This document shows, in pieces, positions 54,796-64,000 of a stretch of 64,000 bases of DNA (its first letter is position 1; the number at the start of each line of letters is the position of its first letter). Where the stretch lies: NCBI GenBank assembly GCA_030562215.1, contig JAUPFL010000002.1:620001-684000 (forward strand), read 5' to 3'. Both the position numbers and the translations under genes were made by a program. The stretch comes from Peribacillus frigoritolerans. Lineage in GTDB: Bacteria > Bacillota > Bacilli > Bacillales > DSM-1321. The notes under the pieces were generated by a model. It ran no database searches. It was not told the DNA's origin and worked only from the letters and a program-made list of their open reading frames with translations.

Positions 54796-55769
54796 TTGGG
54801 CAAGCCGGGACAAAGCAAGGGTGTAACGATTAAAATAAATGGGGAAGAAAAAGTATTTGCCGATAAAAAGATTGAAAGTCAAGAGGCGGCGAGCGAGGAG
54901 CAGGAACAGGAACACACAGATGAGAGTTTCGAATGGATACTCCCTGAGGATTCAAATGAAAACAAGATCGTATTGGTTCCCTCACCGCCAAAGAAGAAAA
55001 TGCCGAAGCTCATCGGTTTTGGTACCGGTTCACTGAAAAGCTCGGATAAAAGACCAATCAAGACATTCATGATCGCTGTCATTTGTGCTGTTTTTTTTGG
55101 GTCGATTCTTGGCTTGATCGCCGTTAAAACGATTACAAAGGAAAAAGCCGAAGTATCTTCGGTCGAGACCCCGATTCCAACCGAAGCCACTGTTGAAGAT
55201 AAAAAAGCGGCAGTGACTGAACCGGGAAATCAGCTGAAGACATTCCTTGTACAGGGAGGAGTATTCAGCAGCGAGGATGCGGCAAGGCAAATACAAAAGA
55301 AAATCATTGAAAAGCAGGTTCCTGCTGAAATTTTCAAAATGGAAGACAGCTATTATCTATTCTTGGGATCGGCAGAGAGTCTAGCTGCAAGTAAAGAGCT
55401 GGCCTTGTTCTTAAAGTCATATGATGTAGATGTATATTGGAAGGAAATCAATTTTGAAGCGGCAGGGACAAGCCAAGAAGATGAGAAAACCCTCGATAAG
55501 ATGAAGACCGTATATGCTTCGTTGGCAGAAACATCCGCAACAAAGCTTCGTGGAAAGGCAGGGACGGTAAACGAAGAAGCCCTGAAAAAAACATGGATGA
55601 ACTGAAGGCGGGGAAATTATCGCCGGGGTTTTCAAAGTTGAACGATGACCTGACTGCTGCGGCAAAGTCGATTGATGAATATGAGACTTCCAAAAATGAA
55701 GAAAAGCTATTCCAGGCTCAAGAAAGTCTTCTGAATTTTTTATTGAATTACCAAAACATATCGAGTTAA
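54796..55769 (+). CDS. spoIIB: SpoIIB, SPOR-domain sporulation protein (one frameshift)
   Basis: Helps localise septal peptidoglycan thinning and engulfment. Acidic cytoplasmic N-terminus, one membrane helix (TFMIAVICAVFFGSILGLIA) and an extracytoplasmic SPOR domain (KTFLVQGGVFSSEDAARQIQ, YYLFLGSAESLAAS). Break in the A run 55585-55591; one A continues to TAA 55767-55769, 324 aa. TTG 54796 has GGAGGGGAGG upstream; ATG 54772 in frame is less likely. Located after comC as in B. subtilis. Confidence 0.88.
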
Positions 55770-55958
55770 GTAAAGAAAAAAGGGGGCTGCCTAATGGGAG
55801 AAGCTCCCCAATATGAAACCATCTGTGACACCTTTTTTATTTTCCGGGAAATACTTACAGGCATTTGTCGATTCCTAGTAAACAATAATTGTGGATTGCA
55901 CCATTATTTGATAGGATAGATATGTATCTCCTATGTAAAGAAAGGTGACTTTTATATT

Positions 55959-56528
55959 ATGCAGCCATTGATTTTAGCTTCTTCATCACCACGTCGTAAA
56001 GAACTTCTGCAATTTCTTCAAATCCCCTTTGAAAGCATGAATTCCAATGTTGATGAAAGTATTGATGAAAACATGTGTCCTGATGCAGCGGTGAAAGAAC
56101 TGGCATCCCGTAAAGCGGAAGCCATCGCAGCAAAGTTTCAGGAAAGCTGGGTAATCGGCTCGGATACCGTTGTTGTCCTTGATGGTGAGATTTTGGGTAA
56201 GCCAGCAAGCCGGGCGGATGGAAAAAGAATGCTGGAAATGTTATCAGGACGGACACATGAAGTATACACAGGTGTCGCCATCCTATTCGGCAAGCATCGA
56301 AGAGTATTCGCAGAAAAAACGGAAGTGACATTTTGGGAGCTGCCAGAAGCTGAAATCGAACGTTATCTGGATAGCGGGGAACCTTTTGACAAAGCTGGCG
56401 GCTATGGGATCCAAGGATACGGATCTCTTCTTGTCGAACAAATCAAAGGGGACTATTTCTCAGTCGTCGGGCTTCCGGTCTCAAGACTGGCCCGGGAACT
56501 TAAAGCGATGCAGGAAGAGTTAGGATAA
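55959..56528 (+). CDS. maf: Maf, nucleotide pyrophosphatase
   Basis: 189-aa Maf/Ham1-fold nucleoside-triphosphate pyrophosphatase, acting on dTTP/UTP and modified nucleotides and linked to septation arrest. Motifs: ILASSSPRRKELLQFL, SRKAEA, VIGSDTVVVLDGEILGKP, SGRTHEVYTGV and DKAGGYGIQGYG. AAAGGTGAC before ATG 55959. Frame intact. Confidence 0.96.
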   Translation: MQPLILASSSPRRKELLQFLQIPFESMNSNVDESIDENMCPDAAVKELASRKAEAIAAKFQESWVIGSDTVVVLDGEILGKPASRADGKRMLEMLSGRTHEVYTGVAILFGKHRRVFAEKTEVTFWELPEAEIERYLDSGEPFDKAGGYGIQGYGSLLVEQIKGDYFSVVGLPVSRLARELKAMQEELG

Positions 56529-56575
56529 CCTGATTTCCACTGGCATCTTCCCTTTTTTAAGGAAGGGTTGATCTA

Positions 56576-57263
56576 TTGAGCGAAAAAAATGTTAATACGG
56601 GATTACCCGAAAGAAGAGAGGCCGCGCGAAAGGTTTCTGCAGGACGGGCCGAGAAGCCTCTCCAATCAGGAATTGCTTGCTTTGCTTTTGAGGACGGGTT
56701 CAAGGGAAGAATCTGTCCTGCAACTATCCGGCAGGCTCATCAATTCCTTCAAGGGCCTGCGCCTGCTAAAAGAAGCTTCTGTGGAAGAACTGATCGTGAT
56801 TAAAGGGATTGGTGAAGCAAAAGCGATACAAATCCTGGCCTCTGTCGAACTTGGCAGGAGAATTAACAATCTGAATGATCAAGACCGTTATGTGATTCGT
56901 TCCCCTGAAGATGGAGCTAATTATTGCATGGAGGAAATGCGGTTTCTATCACAGGAACATTTCGTCTGTCTCTATTTAAATACGAAAAATCAAGTGCTTC
57001 AAAAAACTACGGTATTCATCGGCAGCCTCAATGCCTCGATCGTGCATCCACGCGAGGTCTTTAAAGAGGCTTTCAAAAGGTCAGCTGCCTCTATCATTTG
57101 TCTTCATAACCACCCCTCCGGAGACCCCTCTCCCAGCAGAGAAGATATTGAAGTGACGAAAAGGTTAGTCGAATGTGGTAAAATAATCGGGATTGAAATA
57201 TTGGACCATATCATCATCGGGGAGCATAAATATGTTAGCTTGAAGGAAAAAGGTTATTTATGA
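56576..57263 (+). CDS. radC: RadC/YsxA JAMM-domain protein (frameshift after start)
   Basis: Conserved DNA-repair-associated protein of uncertain function. Frame from ATG 56589 gives LIRDYPKEERPRERFLQDGP, a helix-hairpin-helix (LIVIKGIGEAKAIQIL) and the metalloprotease-like motif LHNHPSGDPSPSREDIEVT. TTG 56576 has GGAAGGG eight bases upstream and reads MSEK, but the A run 56582-56588 is off by one; removing an A joins it to radC (228 aa). The start region can fold CTTCCCTT onto AAGGAAGGG and hide the site. Confidence 0.92.
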
Positions 57264-57411
57264 CACTATCAAAATTTTTGACGATACGATATAATATTGT
57301 TTATGATTTTTAAAAGAGGAAACTTTTTCAAAACTCTTATTGTCAAAAAACGACAAATTATTATTTGAACTTATAAAAAGGCATTTTTGTTTACGAAAGG
57401 GAGATACCATA

Positions 57412-58431
57412 ATGTTTGGAATTGGAGCTAGAGATATAGGGATTGATTTAGGAACGGCGAATACGCTTGTCTATGTGAAGGGAAAAGGCATCGCAGTACG
57501 TGAACCATCGGTTGTAGCTGTGCAAACAGATACAAAGCAAATCGTTGCAGTCGGAAACGATGCGAAAAACATGATCGGCCGTACACCTGGTAACGTGGTT
57601 GCCCTACGCCCGATGAAGGATGGAGTAATTGCCGATTATGAAACGACGGCTACCATGATGAAGTACTATATGAAGGAAGCTCAAAAGAAGGGCGTATTCG
57701 GCAACAAGCCATATGTCATGATTTGTGTGCCTTCTGGAATTACGGCAGTTGAGCAACGTGCAGTCATCGATGCAGCTAGACAAGCTGGGGCCCGTGACGC
57801 ATATCCTATCGAAGAACCGTTTGCAGCAGCGATCGGTGCGGACCTTCCTGTTTGGGAGCCTACAGGAAGCATGGTCGTTGATATCGGCGGAGGAACGACG
57901 GAAGTGGCCATCATTTCACTTGGCGGAATCGTTACAAGCCAATCGATCCGTATTGCCGGTGACGAAATGGATGATGCCATTATCGTTTACATCCGTAAGA
58001 ACTATAATTTGATGATCGGTGAGCGTACTGCTGAAGCGATCAAAATGGAAATTGGTTCTGCTGGAGACACGGAAGGCGTAGAAAACATGGAAATTCGCGG
58101 CCGTGACCTATTGACTGGATTACCGAAAACGATTGAAATTACAGCTGAGGAAATATCCAAAGCATTAAGCGACACCGTTTCTGCAATTGTGGATTCCGTG
58201 AAAAACACTTTAGAGAAAACACCACCTGAATTAGCCGCTGACATCATGGACAGAGGCATTGTACTGACAGGCGGGGGTGCTTTGCTGCGCAATTTGGATA
58301 AAGTCATCAGTGAAGAAACGCAAATGCCGGTGATCATCGCTGAAAATCCGCTGGATTGTGTTGCGATCGGAACGGGAAAAGCGCTGGACCACATTCATTT
58401 ATTCAAGACTAAATCAAGAGATTCGCGATAA
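57412..58431 (+). CDS. mreB: MreB, actin-like cell-shape protein
   Basis: Forms membrane-bound filaments that guide wall synthesis. Phosphate-1 [18 protein letters not shown], phosphate-2 [18 protein letters not shown], adenosine motif [15 protein letters not shown]. 339 aa, near-identical to B. subtilis MreB. ATG 57412 follows CGAAAGGGAG; an in-frame upstream ATG (57340) is rejected. Frame intact. Terminator follows. Confidence 0.98.
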   Translation: MFGIGARDIGIDLGTANTLVYVKGKGIAVREPSVVAVQTDTKQIVAVGNDAKNMIGRTPGNVVALRPMKDGVIADYETTATMMKYYMKEAQKKGVFGNKPYVMICVPSGITAVEQRAVIDAARQAGARDAYPIEEPFAAAIGADLPVWEPTGSMVVDIGGGTTEVAIISLGGIVTSQSIRIAGDEMDDAIIVYIRKNYNLMIGERTAEAIKMEIGSAGDTEGVENMEIRGRDLLTGLPKTIEITAEEISKALSDTVSAIVDSVKNTLEKTPPELAADIMDRGIVLTGGGALLRNLDKVISEETQMPVIIAENPLDCVAIGTGKALDHIHLFKTKSRDSR

Positions 58432-58451
58432 GCATTACTTCTCAAATAGGG

Positions 58452-58488
58452 CCGGCTCAACAAAAGGTGCAATTTTGAGCCGGTTTTT
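58452..58488 (+). terminator. Terminator between mreB and mreC
   Basis: 9-bp perfect stem CCGGCTCAA / TTGAGCCGG and five T, so mreB may be expressed above mreCD. Confidence 0.88.
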
Positions 58489-58549
58489 CTTATGTTTTGC
58501 TGTTTAATTAAATCCATAGAGTAAATTTTTAGATAGAGGTGTAAACACC

Positions 58550-59421
58550 ATGCCACAGTTTTTTAATAAAAAGCTCCTTCTCTTGCTCGTTAGTATTATC
58601 GTTCTCGTGGCATTGATCGGTTTTTCATTAAGGGAGAGAGAAGAGTTGACCTGGCCGGAGCAATTCCTGAAAGATACGACAGGCTGGGTCGGAAATGTGT
58701 TTAATAAGCCAGTATCGGGTATAACAGGTTTTGTAGGGGGCTTAAAAGACCTTCAACATACATACGATGAAAACAAAAAATTGAAAGCCCGCTTGGATGA
58801 ATATGTATTATTGAAAACCCAAGTCCAAGATTTAAAGGAAGAAAATGAAGAACTTCGCGATAACCTCAAAAAAGAAGATGACCTGCGGAAGTATTCGCCC
58901 ACTCAGGCGACGGTCATTGGGCGTAATCCCGACCGCTGGCATGAAATGCTGACGATCAATAAAGGGAAGCGTAATGGGGTAGAAAAAACATGGCTGTCAT
59001 AACGTCCAATGGGTTAGTCGGTAAGGTGAAATCAGCGACGGATTTCACGGCCTCGGTTCAACTTTTAAGTTCGATCGACAAAGCCAACCGTGTCTCGGCC
59101 ATCGTTCAAGGTGATGATAAAGCATATGGCTTGATTGAAGGGTTTGATGATAAGAAGAACCTTTTGCTGATGAAACGGATTCCATATGATAAAAAGATCA
59201 AGAAAAATTCATTGGTCATCACATCCGGTTATGGAGGAATCTTTCCGAAAGGTCTGCTGATCGGGAAAGTTGTCGATGTCAAAGTGGATCAATATGGATT
59301 GAACCAGACTGCATATATTGAACCTTCGACGGATTTTTATGATATTAATAATGTCATGGTCGTTCAGCGTGAAGTGGACGGTGTACCGAAAGAAAGTGAA
59401 GGGGAGGATGAAGCTGAGTGA
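58550..59421 (+). CDS. mreC: MreC (one frameshift)
   Basis: Bitopic partner of MreB. One N-terminal membrane helix (LLLLLVSIIVLVALIGFSL), a coiled coil (LKARLDEYVLLKTQVQDLKE) and the extracellular beta domain (GLVGKVKSATDFTASVQLLS, GYGGIFPKGLLIGKV). Break in the A run 58983-58988; repaired length 290 aa. GAGGTG before ATG 58550; stop overlaps mreD. Confidence 0.95.
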
Positions 59422-59936
59422 GATATTTCATCCTTTCTTTTATAGCCTTGGTTTTTTTTGTTTTTGAAAGCATCTTCGCCCAGATGTTCGCTGGAGATGC
59501 ATTCGGGACCGACAAAATCCTCGTGCCCCATTTCATGATGATATTCGTTTTTTTCCTGACCATGTACGGGTCCAGGAAAATGGGTATGCTTTATGGGGCG
59601 ATTCTTGGGTTGACTTATGATGTCGTATATACGGAAATCCTTGGAATTTACATGTTCCTGCTGCCTTTTCTTGCCTATCTGATATCGAAAAGCATGAAGA
59701 TCCTGCAAAATAATATTTTGGTTGCCTGCCTTACTGCGCTTTTATTCACGGCAGTTTTAGAGGTTGTCATCTTTCAGATGAATATCATCCTGTCATTTGC
59801 AGATATGGGATTTGGTGAATTTTCGGAACGGAGATTGATCCCGACATTATTATTGAATCTCGCATTCATTATAATCAGCTGCTATCCTTTAAAGAGAATG
59901 ATTGAAATGCTTGATTTGCAAGGAGAAACGGAATAA
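59418..59936 (+). CDS. mreD: MreD
   Basis: 172-aa integral membrane protein with five or six helices, partner of MreC in wall elongation. GTG 59418 lies within the mreC stop region with GGGGAGGATG upstream, so coupled. Frame intact. Confidence 0.95.
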   Translation: MRYFILSFIALVFFVFESIFAQMFAGDAFGTDKILVPHFMMIFVFFLTMYGSRKMGMLYGAILGLTYDVVYTEILGIYMFLLPFLAYLISKSMKILQNNILVACLTALLFTAVLEVVIFQMNIILSFADMGFGEFSERRLIPTLLLNLAFIIISCYPLKRMIEMLDLQGETE

Positions 59937-60052
59937 CGTCCCTGTGTCTTAAGAAGCAGGCGGGAAATGTATTTTCCCTTTTCCGTGTACGTAGAAAAAG
60001 GAAATTTGTTTTCCTGTGTCGAATTATATTTCATTGAGGTGAAACAAACGTC

Positions 60053-60736
60053 ATGAATAAAAGAATTCAGCAAAATGTCATGATTAAGGGAACAAAAGAC
60101 GGGTTTATGCTTCATCTCGATGATTCTTGCTCATTTTCCGAATTATTGAAAGAGTTAGAAGTGAAGCTTTCGGCAAACTATCAGTTTCAAGAAAATGACC
60201 CGTCCATTTCCGTAAAAGTACATACAGGGAACCGCTATCTTGATGAACAACAAGAAGAAAAGATTAAAGAGGTCATCCATAAAAAGAAGAAGCTTTTCGT
60301 AGATGAGATGATTTCGAATGTCCTGACGAAGGATGAAGCGAAACGATGGAAAGATGAAAACCAAGTGACGACCGTGACCAAGGTGATAAGGTCGGGACAG
60401 GTTTTTGAAGTTCCAGGTGACTTGCTGTTAATTGGGGATGTCAATCCCGACGGAACGGTTCGTGCGGGTGGCAACATATATATCATGGGACAGCTAAAGG
60501 GAATAGCCCATGCCGGATATAAAGGGAATAATGAGGCCATCATAGCTGCCTCTGTCATGAAACCTGCCCAGCTGCGCATTGCCGGACAAGTGAATTTATC
60601 TCCTGACCAATATACAAAATGGGGACATGACTTGGAATGTGCCTTCATGGATGAAGAAGAAAATATCATTATAGAAAAACTGCAAGTTTTAAAGAAATAT
60701 AGACCTAATTTAAATAGATTAGAAGGGGGTCTCTAA
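60053..60736 (+). CDS. minC: MinC, septum-site inhibitor
   Basis: Blocks FtsZ assembly away from midcell. 227 aa: N-terminal domain VMIKGTKDGFMLHLDD, C-terminal beta-helix with RSGQVFEVPGDLLLIGDVNPDG and RAGGNIYIMGQLKGIAHAG. GAGGTGAAA before ATG 60053. minD starts two bases after its stop. Frame intact. Confidence 0.96.
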   Translation: MNKRIQQNVMIKGTKDGFMLHLDDSCSFSELLKELEVKLSANYQFQENDPSISVKVHTGNRYLDEQQEEKIKEVIHKKKKLFVDEMISNVLTKDEAKRWKDENQVTTVTKVIRSGQVFEVPGDLLLIGDVNPDGTVRAGGNIYIMGQLKGIAHAGYKGNNEAIIAASVMKPAQLRIAGQVNLSPDQYTKWGHDLECAFMDEEENIIIEKLQVLKKYRPNLNRLEGGL

Positions 60737-60738
60737 TC

Positions 60739-61542
60739 GTGGGAGAGGCAATAGTTATAACATCCGGTAAGGGTGGTGTCGGGAAAACGACCACCTCCGC
60801 CAATTTAGGAACATCTTTAGCTCTTCTAGGCAAAAAGGTTTGCTTGATTGATACGGATATTGGTCTTCGGAATTTGGATGTGATCATGGGATTGGAGAAT
60901 CGCATCATCTATGATTTGGTCGATGTTGTCGAAGGGCGCTGTAAAATACACCAGGCGCTCATTAAAGATAAACATTTCGAGGATTTACTTTATCTGCTTC
61001 CAGCTCCGCAAAATAGTGATAAAACAGTAGTGAATGAAGAGCAGATGAGGAAACTCATAAGCGATTTGAAGCCTGACTATGATTATGTCATCATTGATTG
61101 CCCTGCAGGCATTGAACAGGGCTTCAGGAATGCCATAGCTGGGGCAGACAAGGCGATCATCGTTACGACTGCAGAGAGACCGGCTGTAAGGGATGCTGAC
61201 CGTATTATTGGCCTGCTTGAAAAAGAAGAGCATATTGAACCGCCTCAATTGATCATCAACCGGATACGCGGCCATTTGCTTCATGAGGATGAAGAAATGG
61301 ATATCGATGGAGTTACCGATTTTCTTAAGATTGATTTGATCGGAGTCATTCCTGATGATGACCAGGTCATTGTGGCAGCGAATAAAAAGGAACCCATTGC
61401 CTATAATCCGGACAATAGAGTCTCGCTTGCCTATCGGAACATTGCCAGAAGGATCCTTGGTGAATCTGTGCCCTTGACTCCAATTGGCAGCGAACCAAAG
61501 GGCTTCATGTCCAAATTGAAAAAATTCTTTAGCGTGCGGTAA
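60739..61542 (+). CDS. minD: MinD, septum-site ATPase
   Basis: Membrane-bound ATPase that recruits MinC. Deviant Walker A TSGKGGVGKTTTSANLG, switch DTDIGLRNLDVIMGLENR, DCPAGIEQGF, and the C-terminal amphipathic helix GFMSKLKKFFSVR. 267 aa. GTG 60739 with AGAAGGGGG upstream. Frame intact. Confidence 0.98.
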   Translation: MGEAIVITSGKGGVGKTTTSANLGTSLALLGKKVCLIDTDIGLRNLDVIMGLENRIIYDLVDVVEGRCKIHQALIKDKHFEDLLYLLPAPQNSDKTVVNEEQMRKLISDLKPDYDYVIIDCPAGIEQGFRNAIAGADKAIIVTTAERPAVRDADRIIGLLEKEEHIEPPQLIINRIRGHLLHEDEEMDIDGVTDFLKIDLIGVIPDDDQVIVAANKKEPIAYNPDNRVSLAYRNIARRILGESVPLTPIGSEPKGFMSKLKKFFSVR

Positions 61543-61561
61543 ATCTATATACCATATCAAG

Positions 61562-61593
61562 AAGCGGGAGCATTCGATGCCTCGCTTTTTTTA
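61562..61593 (+). terminator. Terminator of minCD
   Basis: AGCG-GCAT stem pairs with ATGC-CGCT (with mismatch), then seven T. Confidence 0.7.
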
Positions 61594-61607
61594 TGCTGTG
61601 CGATGTA

Positions 61608-61646
61608 AATAAAAAAGGCAAGCCGTATGCCGGCTTGCCTGTTCTA
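61608..61646 (-). terminator. Terminator of yabR (- strand)
   Basis: Stem GGCAAGCCG / CGGCTTGCC at 61619-61641; on the - strand it is followed by TTTTTT. Confidence 0.85.
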
Positions 61647-61666
61647 TAATGCTAAAATGCAGCGGG

Positions 61667-62110
61667 TTATCCGCGTCTTCCGCCTCTGCCGCCGCGTTTT
61701 GATTCAGTGCTGCGTTTAAGAGTCGATAAATTTTCTTCACTAGTCTTTAAAAAGCGAACCATTTTATCTTCGAAATTTTCCTTTGGTTGGAAATTACCTT
61801 TTGAACGAAAATCTTTAGAACGGCTATCCCCTTGGCGTGGTGGGCGTTTGGTATAAGAAGAGGTTTGCCCTTCGGGTCTATCTATAGCCTTTTTGATGGA
61901 CAAGGCAGTTTTTCCGTCTTTCTCACTAATCACTTTTACTTCAATTTGGTCGCCTACTTTAAGATGGTCATTTACGTCTTTTACATAGCTATCTGCTACC
62001 TCACTGATATGCACAAGACCTGTTGAGCCTCCTGGTAATTCTACGAATGCTCCAAAATTAGTGATACCTGTTACTTTACCTTGTACTTTGCTGCCTATTT
62101 CGATTGACAT
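61667..62110 (-). CDS. yabR: S1-domain RNA-binding protein, YabR/CvfD-type
   Basis: 147 aa: one S1 domain (GSKVQGKVTGITNFGAFVEL, GLVHISEVADSYVKDV, IEVKVISEKDGKTALSIKKA), then a basic Arg/Lys/Ser tail ending in SKRGGRGGRRG. Relatives bind RNA or ribosomes and affect translation or virulence-factor expression. In B. subtilis yabR is beside divIC; here it stands alone between minD and spoIVFA, opposite strand. GAGGGG upstream of its ATG (complement of 62108-62110). Frame intact. Confidence 0.9.
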   Translation of the reverse strand: MSIEIGSKVQGKVTGITNFGAFVELPGGSTGLVHISEVADSYVKDVNDHLKVGDQIEVKVISEKDGKTALSIKKAIDRPEGQTSSYTKRPPRQGDSRSKDFRSKGNFQPKENFEDKMVRFLKTSEENLSTLKRSTESKRGGRGGRRG

Positions 62111-62295
62111 AAAAAAATGTTCCCCTCAATAATGTTAAAACCACTTTATTATAACAAATTCAGGGGAACAATATCAATCTCAATTATTCGAATTTCTGAA
62201 TCGATACCCGGATTTCCTTGGAAATTCATAAGTTTCCGGATGATTTTCATTGGGAAAAATTTTTTCAGGATGTGCAGAAAGAAAATCTTTTCTCC

Positions 62296-62325
62296 GTCAT
62301 AGTCTGGACAAGTTGCTCATACGTT
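62296..62325 (+). promoter_or_regulatory. Sigma-E promoter of spoIVFA-spoIVFB
   Basis: GTCATAGT (62296-62303), 14 bases, CATACGTT (62318-62325): good match to sigma-E. The operon is mother-cell expressed in B. subtilis. Confidence 0.75.
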
Positions 62326-62364
62326 GTAATATAGCGCTTTGACATGAGCAGGGGGGAATCTGGA

Positions 62365-63111
62365 ATGGATGATCGCAGGAAAGATATCCGAAATCGTATC
62401 GCCAAGAGACGCAAGTTTAATGATAAGCCGGCAGGAAGCGGCAGTTGGACGGAGATCAACAATGAGGAACCATATGGAATTGATTCTTATAACGGGTATT
62501 CCGAGAAAGATCATCCGCTCTTCAAGAAAGAATATTTTTTCTTTAAAATCCTTGCCAGTGTATGCCTGTTCCTGATTGTCGCGGTGATGTTCAAACACCC
62601 TTCTATGCGGCTGGAACCTGCCAGAAGTTTTGTCACGGAGAACATGAACAAGGAATTTCAGTTCGCTTCAATCTCCAACTGGTATGAAAGTGCATTTGGT
62701 AAACCAATCGCTTTTTTACCGAATGATGCCGATACGGAAACTGTTGATTCGAATGAAGAATATGCAATGCCTGCCTCTGCAAAGATTACCCAAACCTTCG
62801 AGACGAACGGTGAGGGAATCATATTGGAAACGAGCAAAGGCTCAAAGGTCGAGGCGATCAATGAAGGGGTAGTCATTTTTGCCGGTGAAAAGGAGGGGAT
62901 CGGAAAGACTGTCGTCATTCAGCATGCCAATAAAAGTGAATCTTGGTATGGGCAGCTGGAAGGAATTGATGTGAAATTGTATGAGTTCGTTAAAAAGGGC
63001 AATGAAGTCGGACAGGTTACACTAAGTGAAGATGGATCCAAGGGCAGATTTTATTTAGCGATAAAAGAAAATGATGCTTTCGTCGATCCTAAAAAAGGTG
63101 ATTTCATTTGA
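62365..63111 (+). CDS. spoIVFA: SpoIVFA, regulator of the SpoIVFB protease
   Basis: Scaffold that holds SpoIVFB and BofA in the outer forespore membrane and keeps the protease silent until signalled. Basic N-terminus, one membrane helix (FFKILASVCLFLIVAVMF) and a C-terminal LytM/M23-like fold (ITQTFETNGEGIILETSKGS, VVIQHANKSESWYGQL) lacking the zinc histidines of active M23 enzymes. ATG 62365 has AGGGGGGA upstream. 248 aa. Frame intact; stop overlaps spoIVFB. Confidence 0.94.
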   Translation: MDDRRKDIRNRIAKRRKFNDKPAGSGSWTEINNEEPYGIDSYNGYSEKDHPLFKKEYFFFKILASVCLFLIVAVMFKHPSMRLEPARSFVTENMNKEFQFASISNWYESAFGKPIAFLPNDADTETVDSNEEYAMPASAKITQTFETNGEGIILETSKGSKVEAINEGVVIFAGEKEGIGKTVVIQHANKSESWYGQLEGIDVKLYEFVKKGNEVGQVTLSEDGSKGRFYLAIKENDAFVDPKKGDFI

Positions 63112-63974
63112 GTGAATATGGGAAATTACTGTTTAAAATCAGGGTGCACCCGACATTGTGGTTTGTCATTGGCATCGCCATCCTCACTGCCCATTTCGTT
63201 GAAATGATGATGCTGCTGCTCATCGTCTTCATTCATGAAATGGGGCATGCTGTCTGTGCCCAGCACTTCAAATGGCGGATAAAGTCAATCCAGCTGCTTC
63301 CTTTTGGCGGGGCTGTCGAGACTGAGGAGTACGGAAATAAGAGTTTGAAGGAGGATTTGGCGGTGGTGCTTGCCGGTCCGCTTCAACATGTTTGGCTCAT
63401 TGGTGCAGCTTTTTTGCTCTATTTCTTTACTATTATCCCCTATGAGCTGTATCAGCCCTTTTTGTATATGAATCTTATGCTGCTGGTTTTTAATCTGCTG
63501 CCAATTTGGCCCTTGGACGGGGGACGGCTGTTATTCATCGGTGTATCCCTATACTGCACCTTTTTGGAAGCGCAGAAGCATACACTTCACTTTTCTGCAG
63601 TATTCGCTGTCCTGGCTTTTTTGACCTGGATCATTCTGGATCCGCTCAATTTGAACATCTGGCTCATCACCTTTTTCATATGTCTCTCACTCGTCATGGA
63701 ATGGCGGCAGAGGTATTATGCGTTCATCCGCTTTCTTTTACAGCGCCATTACGGGCATACGAATGATTTGGCGAAACTTAAGCCGATATCGGTGGATTCA
63801 CAAGAACCGATTTATAAAGTGCTAGAACTGTTTCAACGCGGTTGTAAACACCCCGTCATCATCATGAAAAACGGGAAAGAGAGCGGCTCGTTGGATGAAA
63901 CGGAAATTCTTCACGCCTATTTTTCAGAGAAAATGACAAACGGGAAAATCGGCGACCTATTATATTCTTATTAA
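63108..63974 (+). CDS. spoIVFB: SpoIVFB, intramembrane metalloprotease for pro-sigma-K
   Basis: Site-2 protease that cleaves pro-sigma-K. H43-E44-x-x-H47 in FIHEMGHAVCAQH and D137 in LPIWPLDGGRL, exactly the B. subtilis positions; six membrane helices; C-terminal CBS-like domain (SQEPIYKVLELFQRGCKH). 288 aa, same length as B. subtilis. TTG 63108 overlaps the spoIVFA stop. Frame intact. Confidence 0.98.
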   Translation: MSEYGKLLFKIRVHPTLWFVIGIAILTAHFVEMMMLLLIVFIHEMGHAVCAQHFKWRIKSIQLLPFGGAVETEEYGNKSLKEDLAVVLAGPLQHVWLIGAAFLLYFFTIIPYELYQPFLYMNLMLLVFNLLPIWPLDGGRLLFIGVSLYCTFLEAQKHTLHFSAVFAVLAFLTWIILDPLNLNIWLITFFICLSLVMEWRQRYYAFIRFLLQRHYGHTNDLAKLKPISVDSQEPIYKVLELFQRGCKHPVIIMKNGKESGSLDETEILHAYFSEKMTNGKIGDLLYSY

Positions 63975-64000
63975 ATATGTTATCCTTTCTTCAAATTGAG

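Noticed and set aside
57340-57411. N-terminal extension of mreB
   Set aside because: The family start and the CGAAAGGGAG site both point to ATG 57412.

Overview
The window is a low-GC Gram-positive, endospore-forming Bacillaceae chromosome segment. Gene content and order closely follow the uvrC-lysC-sdh-gerE-gerM-ilv/leu-tig-clpX-lon-hem-valS-folC-mre-min-spoIVF segment of Bacillus subtilis. Protein divergence and the extra genes suggest a Bacillus sensu lato relative, perhaps Peribacillus-like; that placement is inference. Almost all genes are on the + strand. The - strand carries yslB, a 103-114 aa unknown, a LiaI/LiaF-like membrane protein, a tiny membrane protein, two ATP-grasp genes and a yabR-type S1 gene.

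Layout. 1-3300: uvrC 3' part, lysine riboswitch, lysC with an internal beta-subunit start, yslB. 3500-6950: sdhCAB. 7170-9970: ysmA, gerE, ysmB, racE/murI and a decayed RibD/DHFR-like gene. 10030-13650: gerM, an orphan Ger(x)C gene, an rph remnant, rdgB, ysnB. 13730-18725: tRNA-Arg(UCU) and a small accessory block (66-aa protein, unknown - strand gene, DUF2087 regulator plus GIY-YIG gene, 2TM protein, 56-aa membrane protein, DUF202 protein, GNAT, broken M15 peptidase). 18860-27452: ilvBHC-leuABCD behind a leucine T-box. 27559-36766: ysoA, tig, clpX, lonB, lonA, engB. 37556-43790: hemAXCDBL. 44133-46830: spoVID-ysxE. 47280-50181: valS behind a T-box. 50234-52005: two overlapping RimK-like ATP-grasp genes (-). 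52104-57263: folC, comC, spoIIB, maf, radC. 57412-61542: mreBCD and minCD. 61667-63974: yabR (-) and spoIVFA/spoIVFB.

The dominant oddity is more than 50 apparent frameshifts. They hit genes that should be intact, some essential (valS, racE/murI, the hem genes, engB, mreC). About nine in ten fit one missing base, usually in a run of A, G, C or T. Restoring the bases gives lengths divisible by three that match the families. I read most of these as sequence or assembly errors and annotate each gene as one CDS over its full span, noting each break. A few loci look truly decayed: the rph remnant, the DHFR-like gene and the M15 peptidase.

Functionally the window joins amino-acid synthesis (aspartate, branched-chain), TCA cycle/respiration, heme synthesis, protein quality control (trigger factor, ClpX, Lon), cell shape and division-site control, and sporulation (gerE, gerM, lonB, spoVID, ysxE, spoIIB, spoIVFAB). 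I found no CRISPR array, prophage, insertion sequence or clear new defence system. The least explained units are the tandem RimK-like pair, the DUF2087/GIY-YIG pair and the Ger(x)C replacement of rph.
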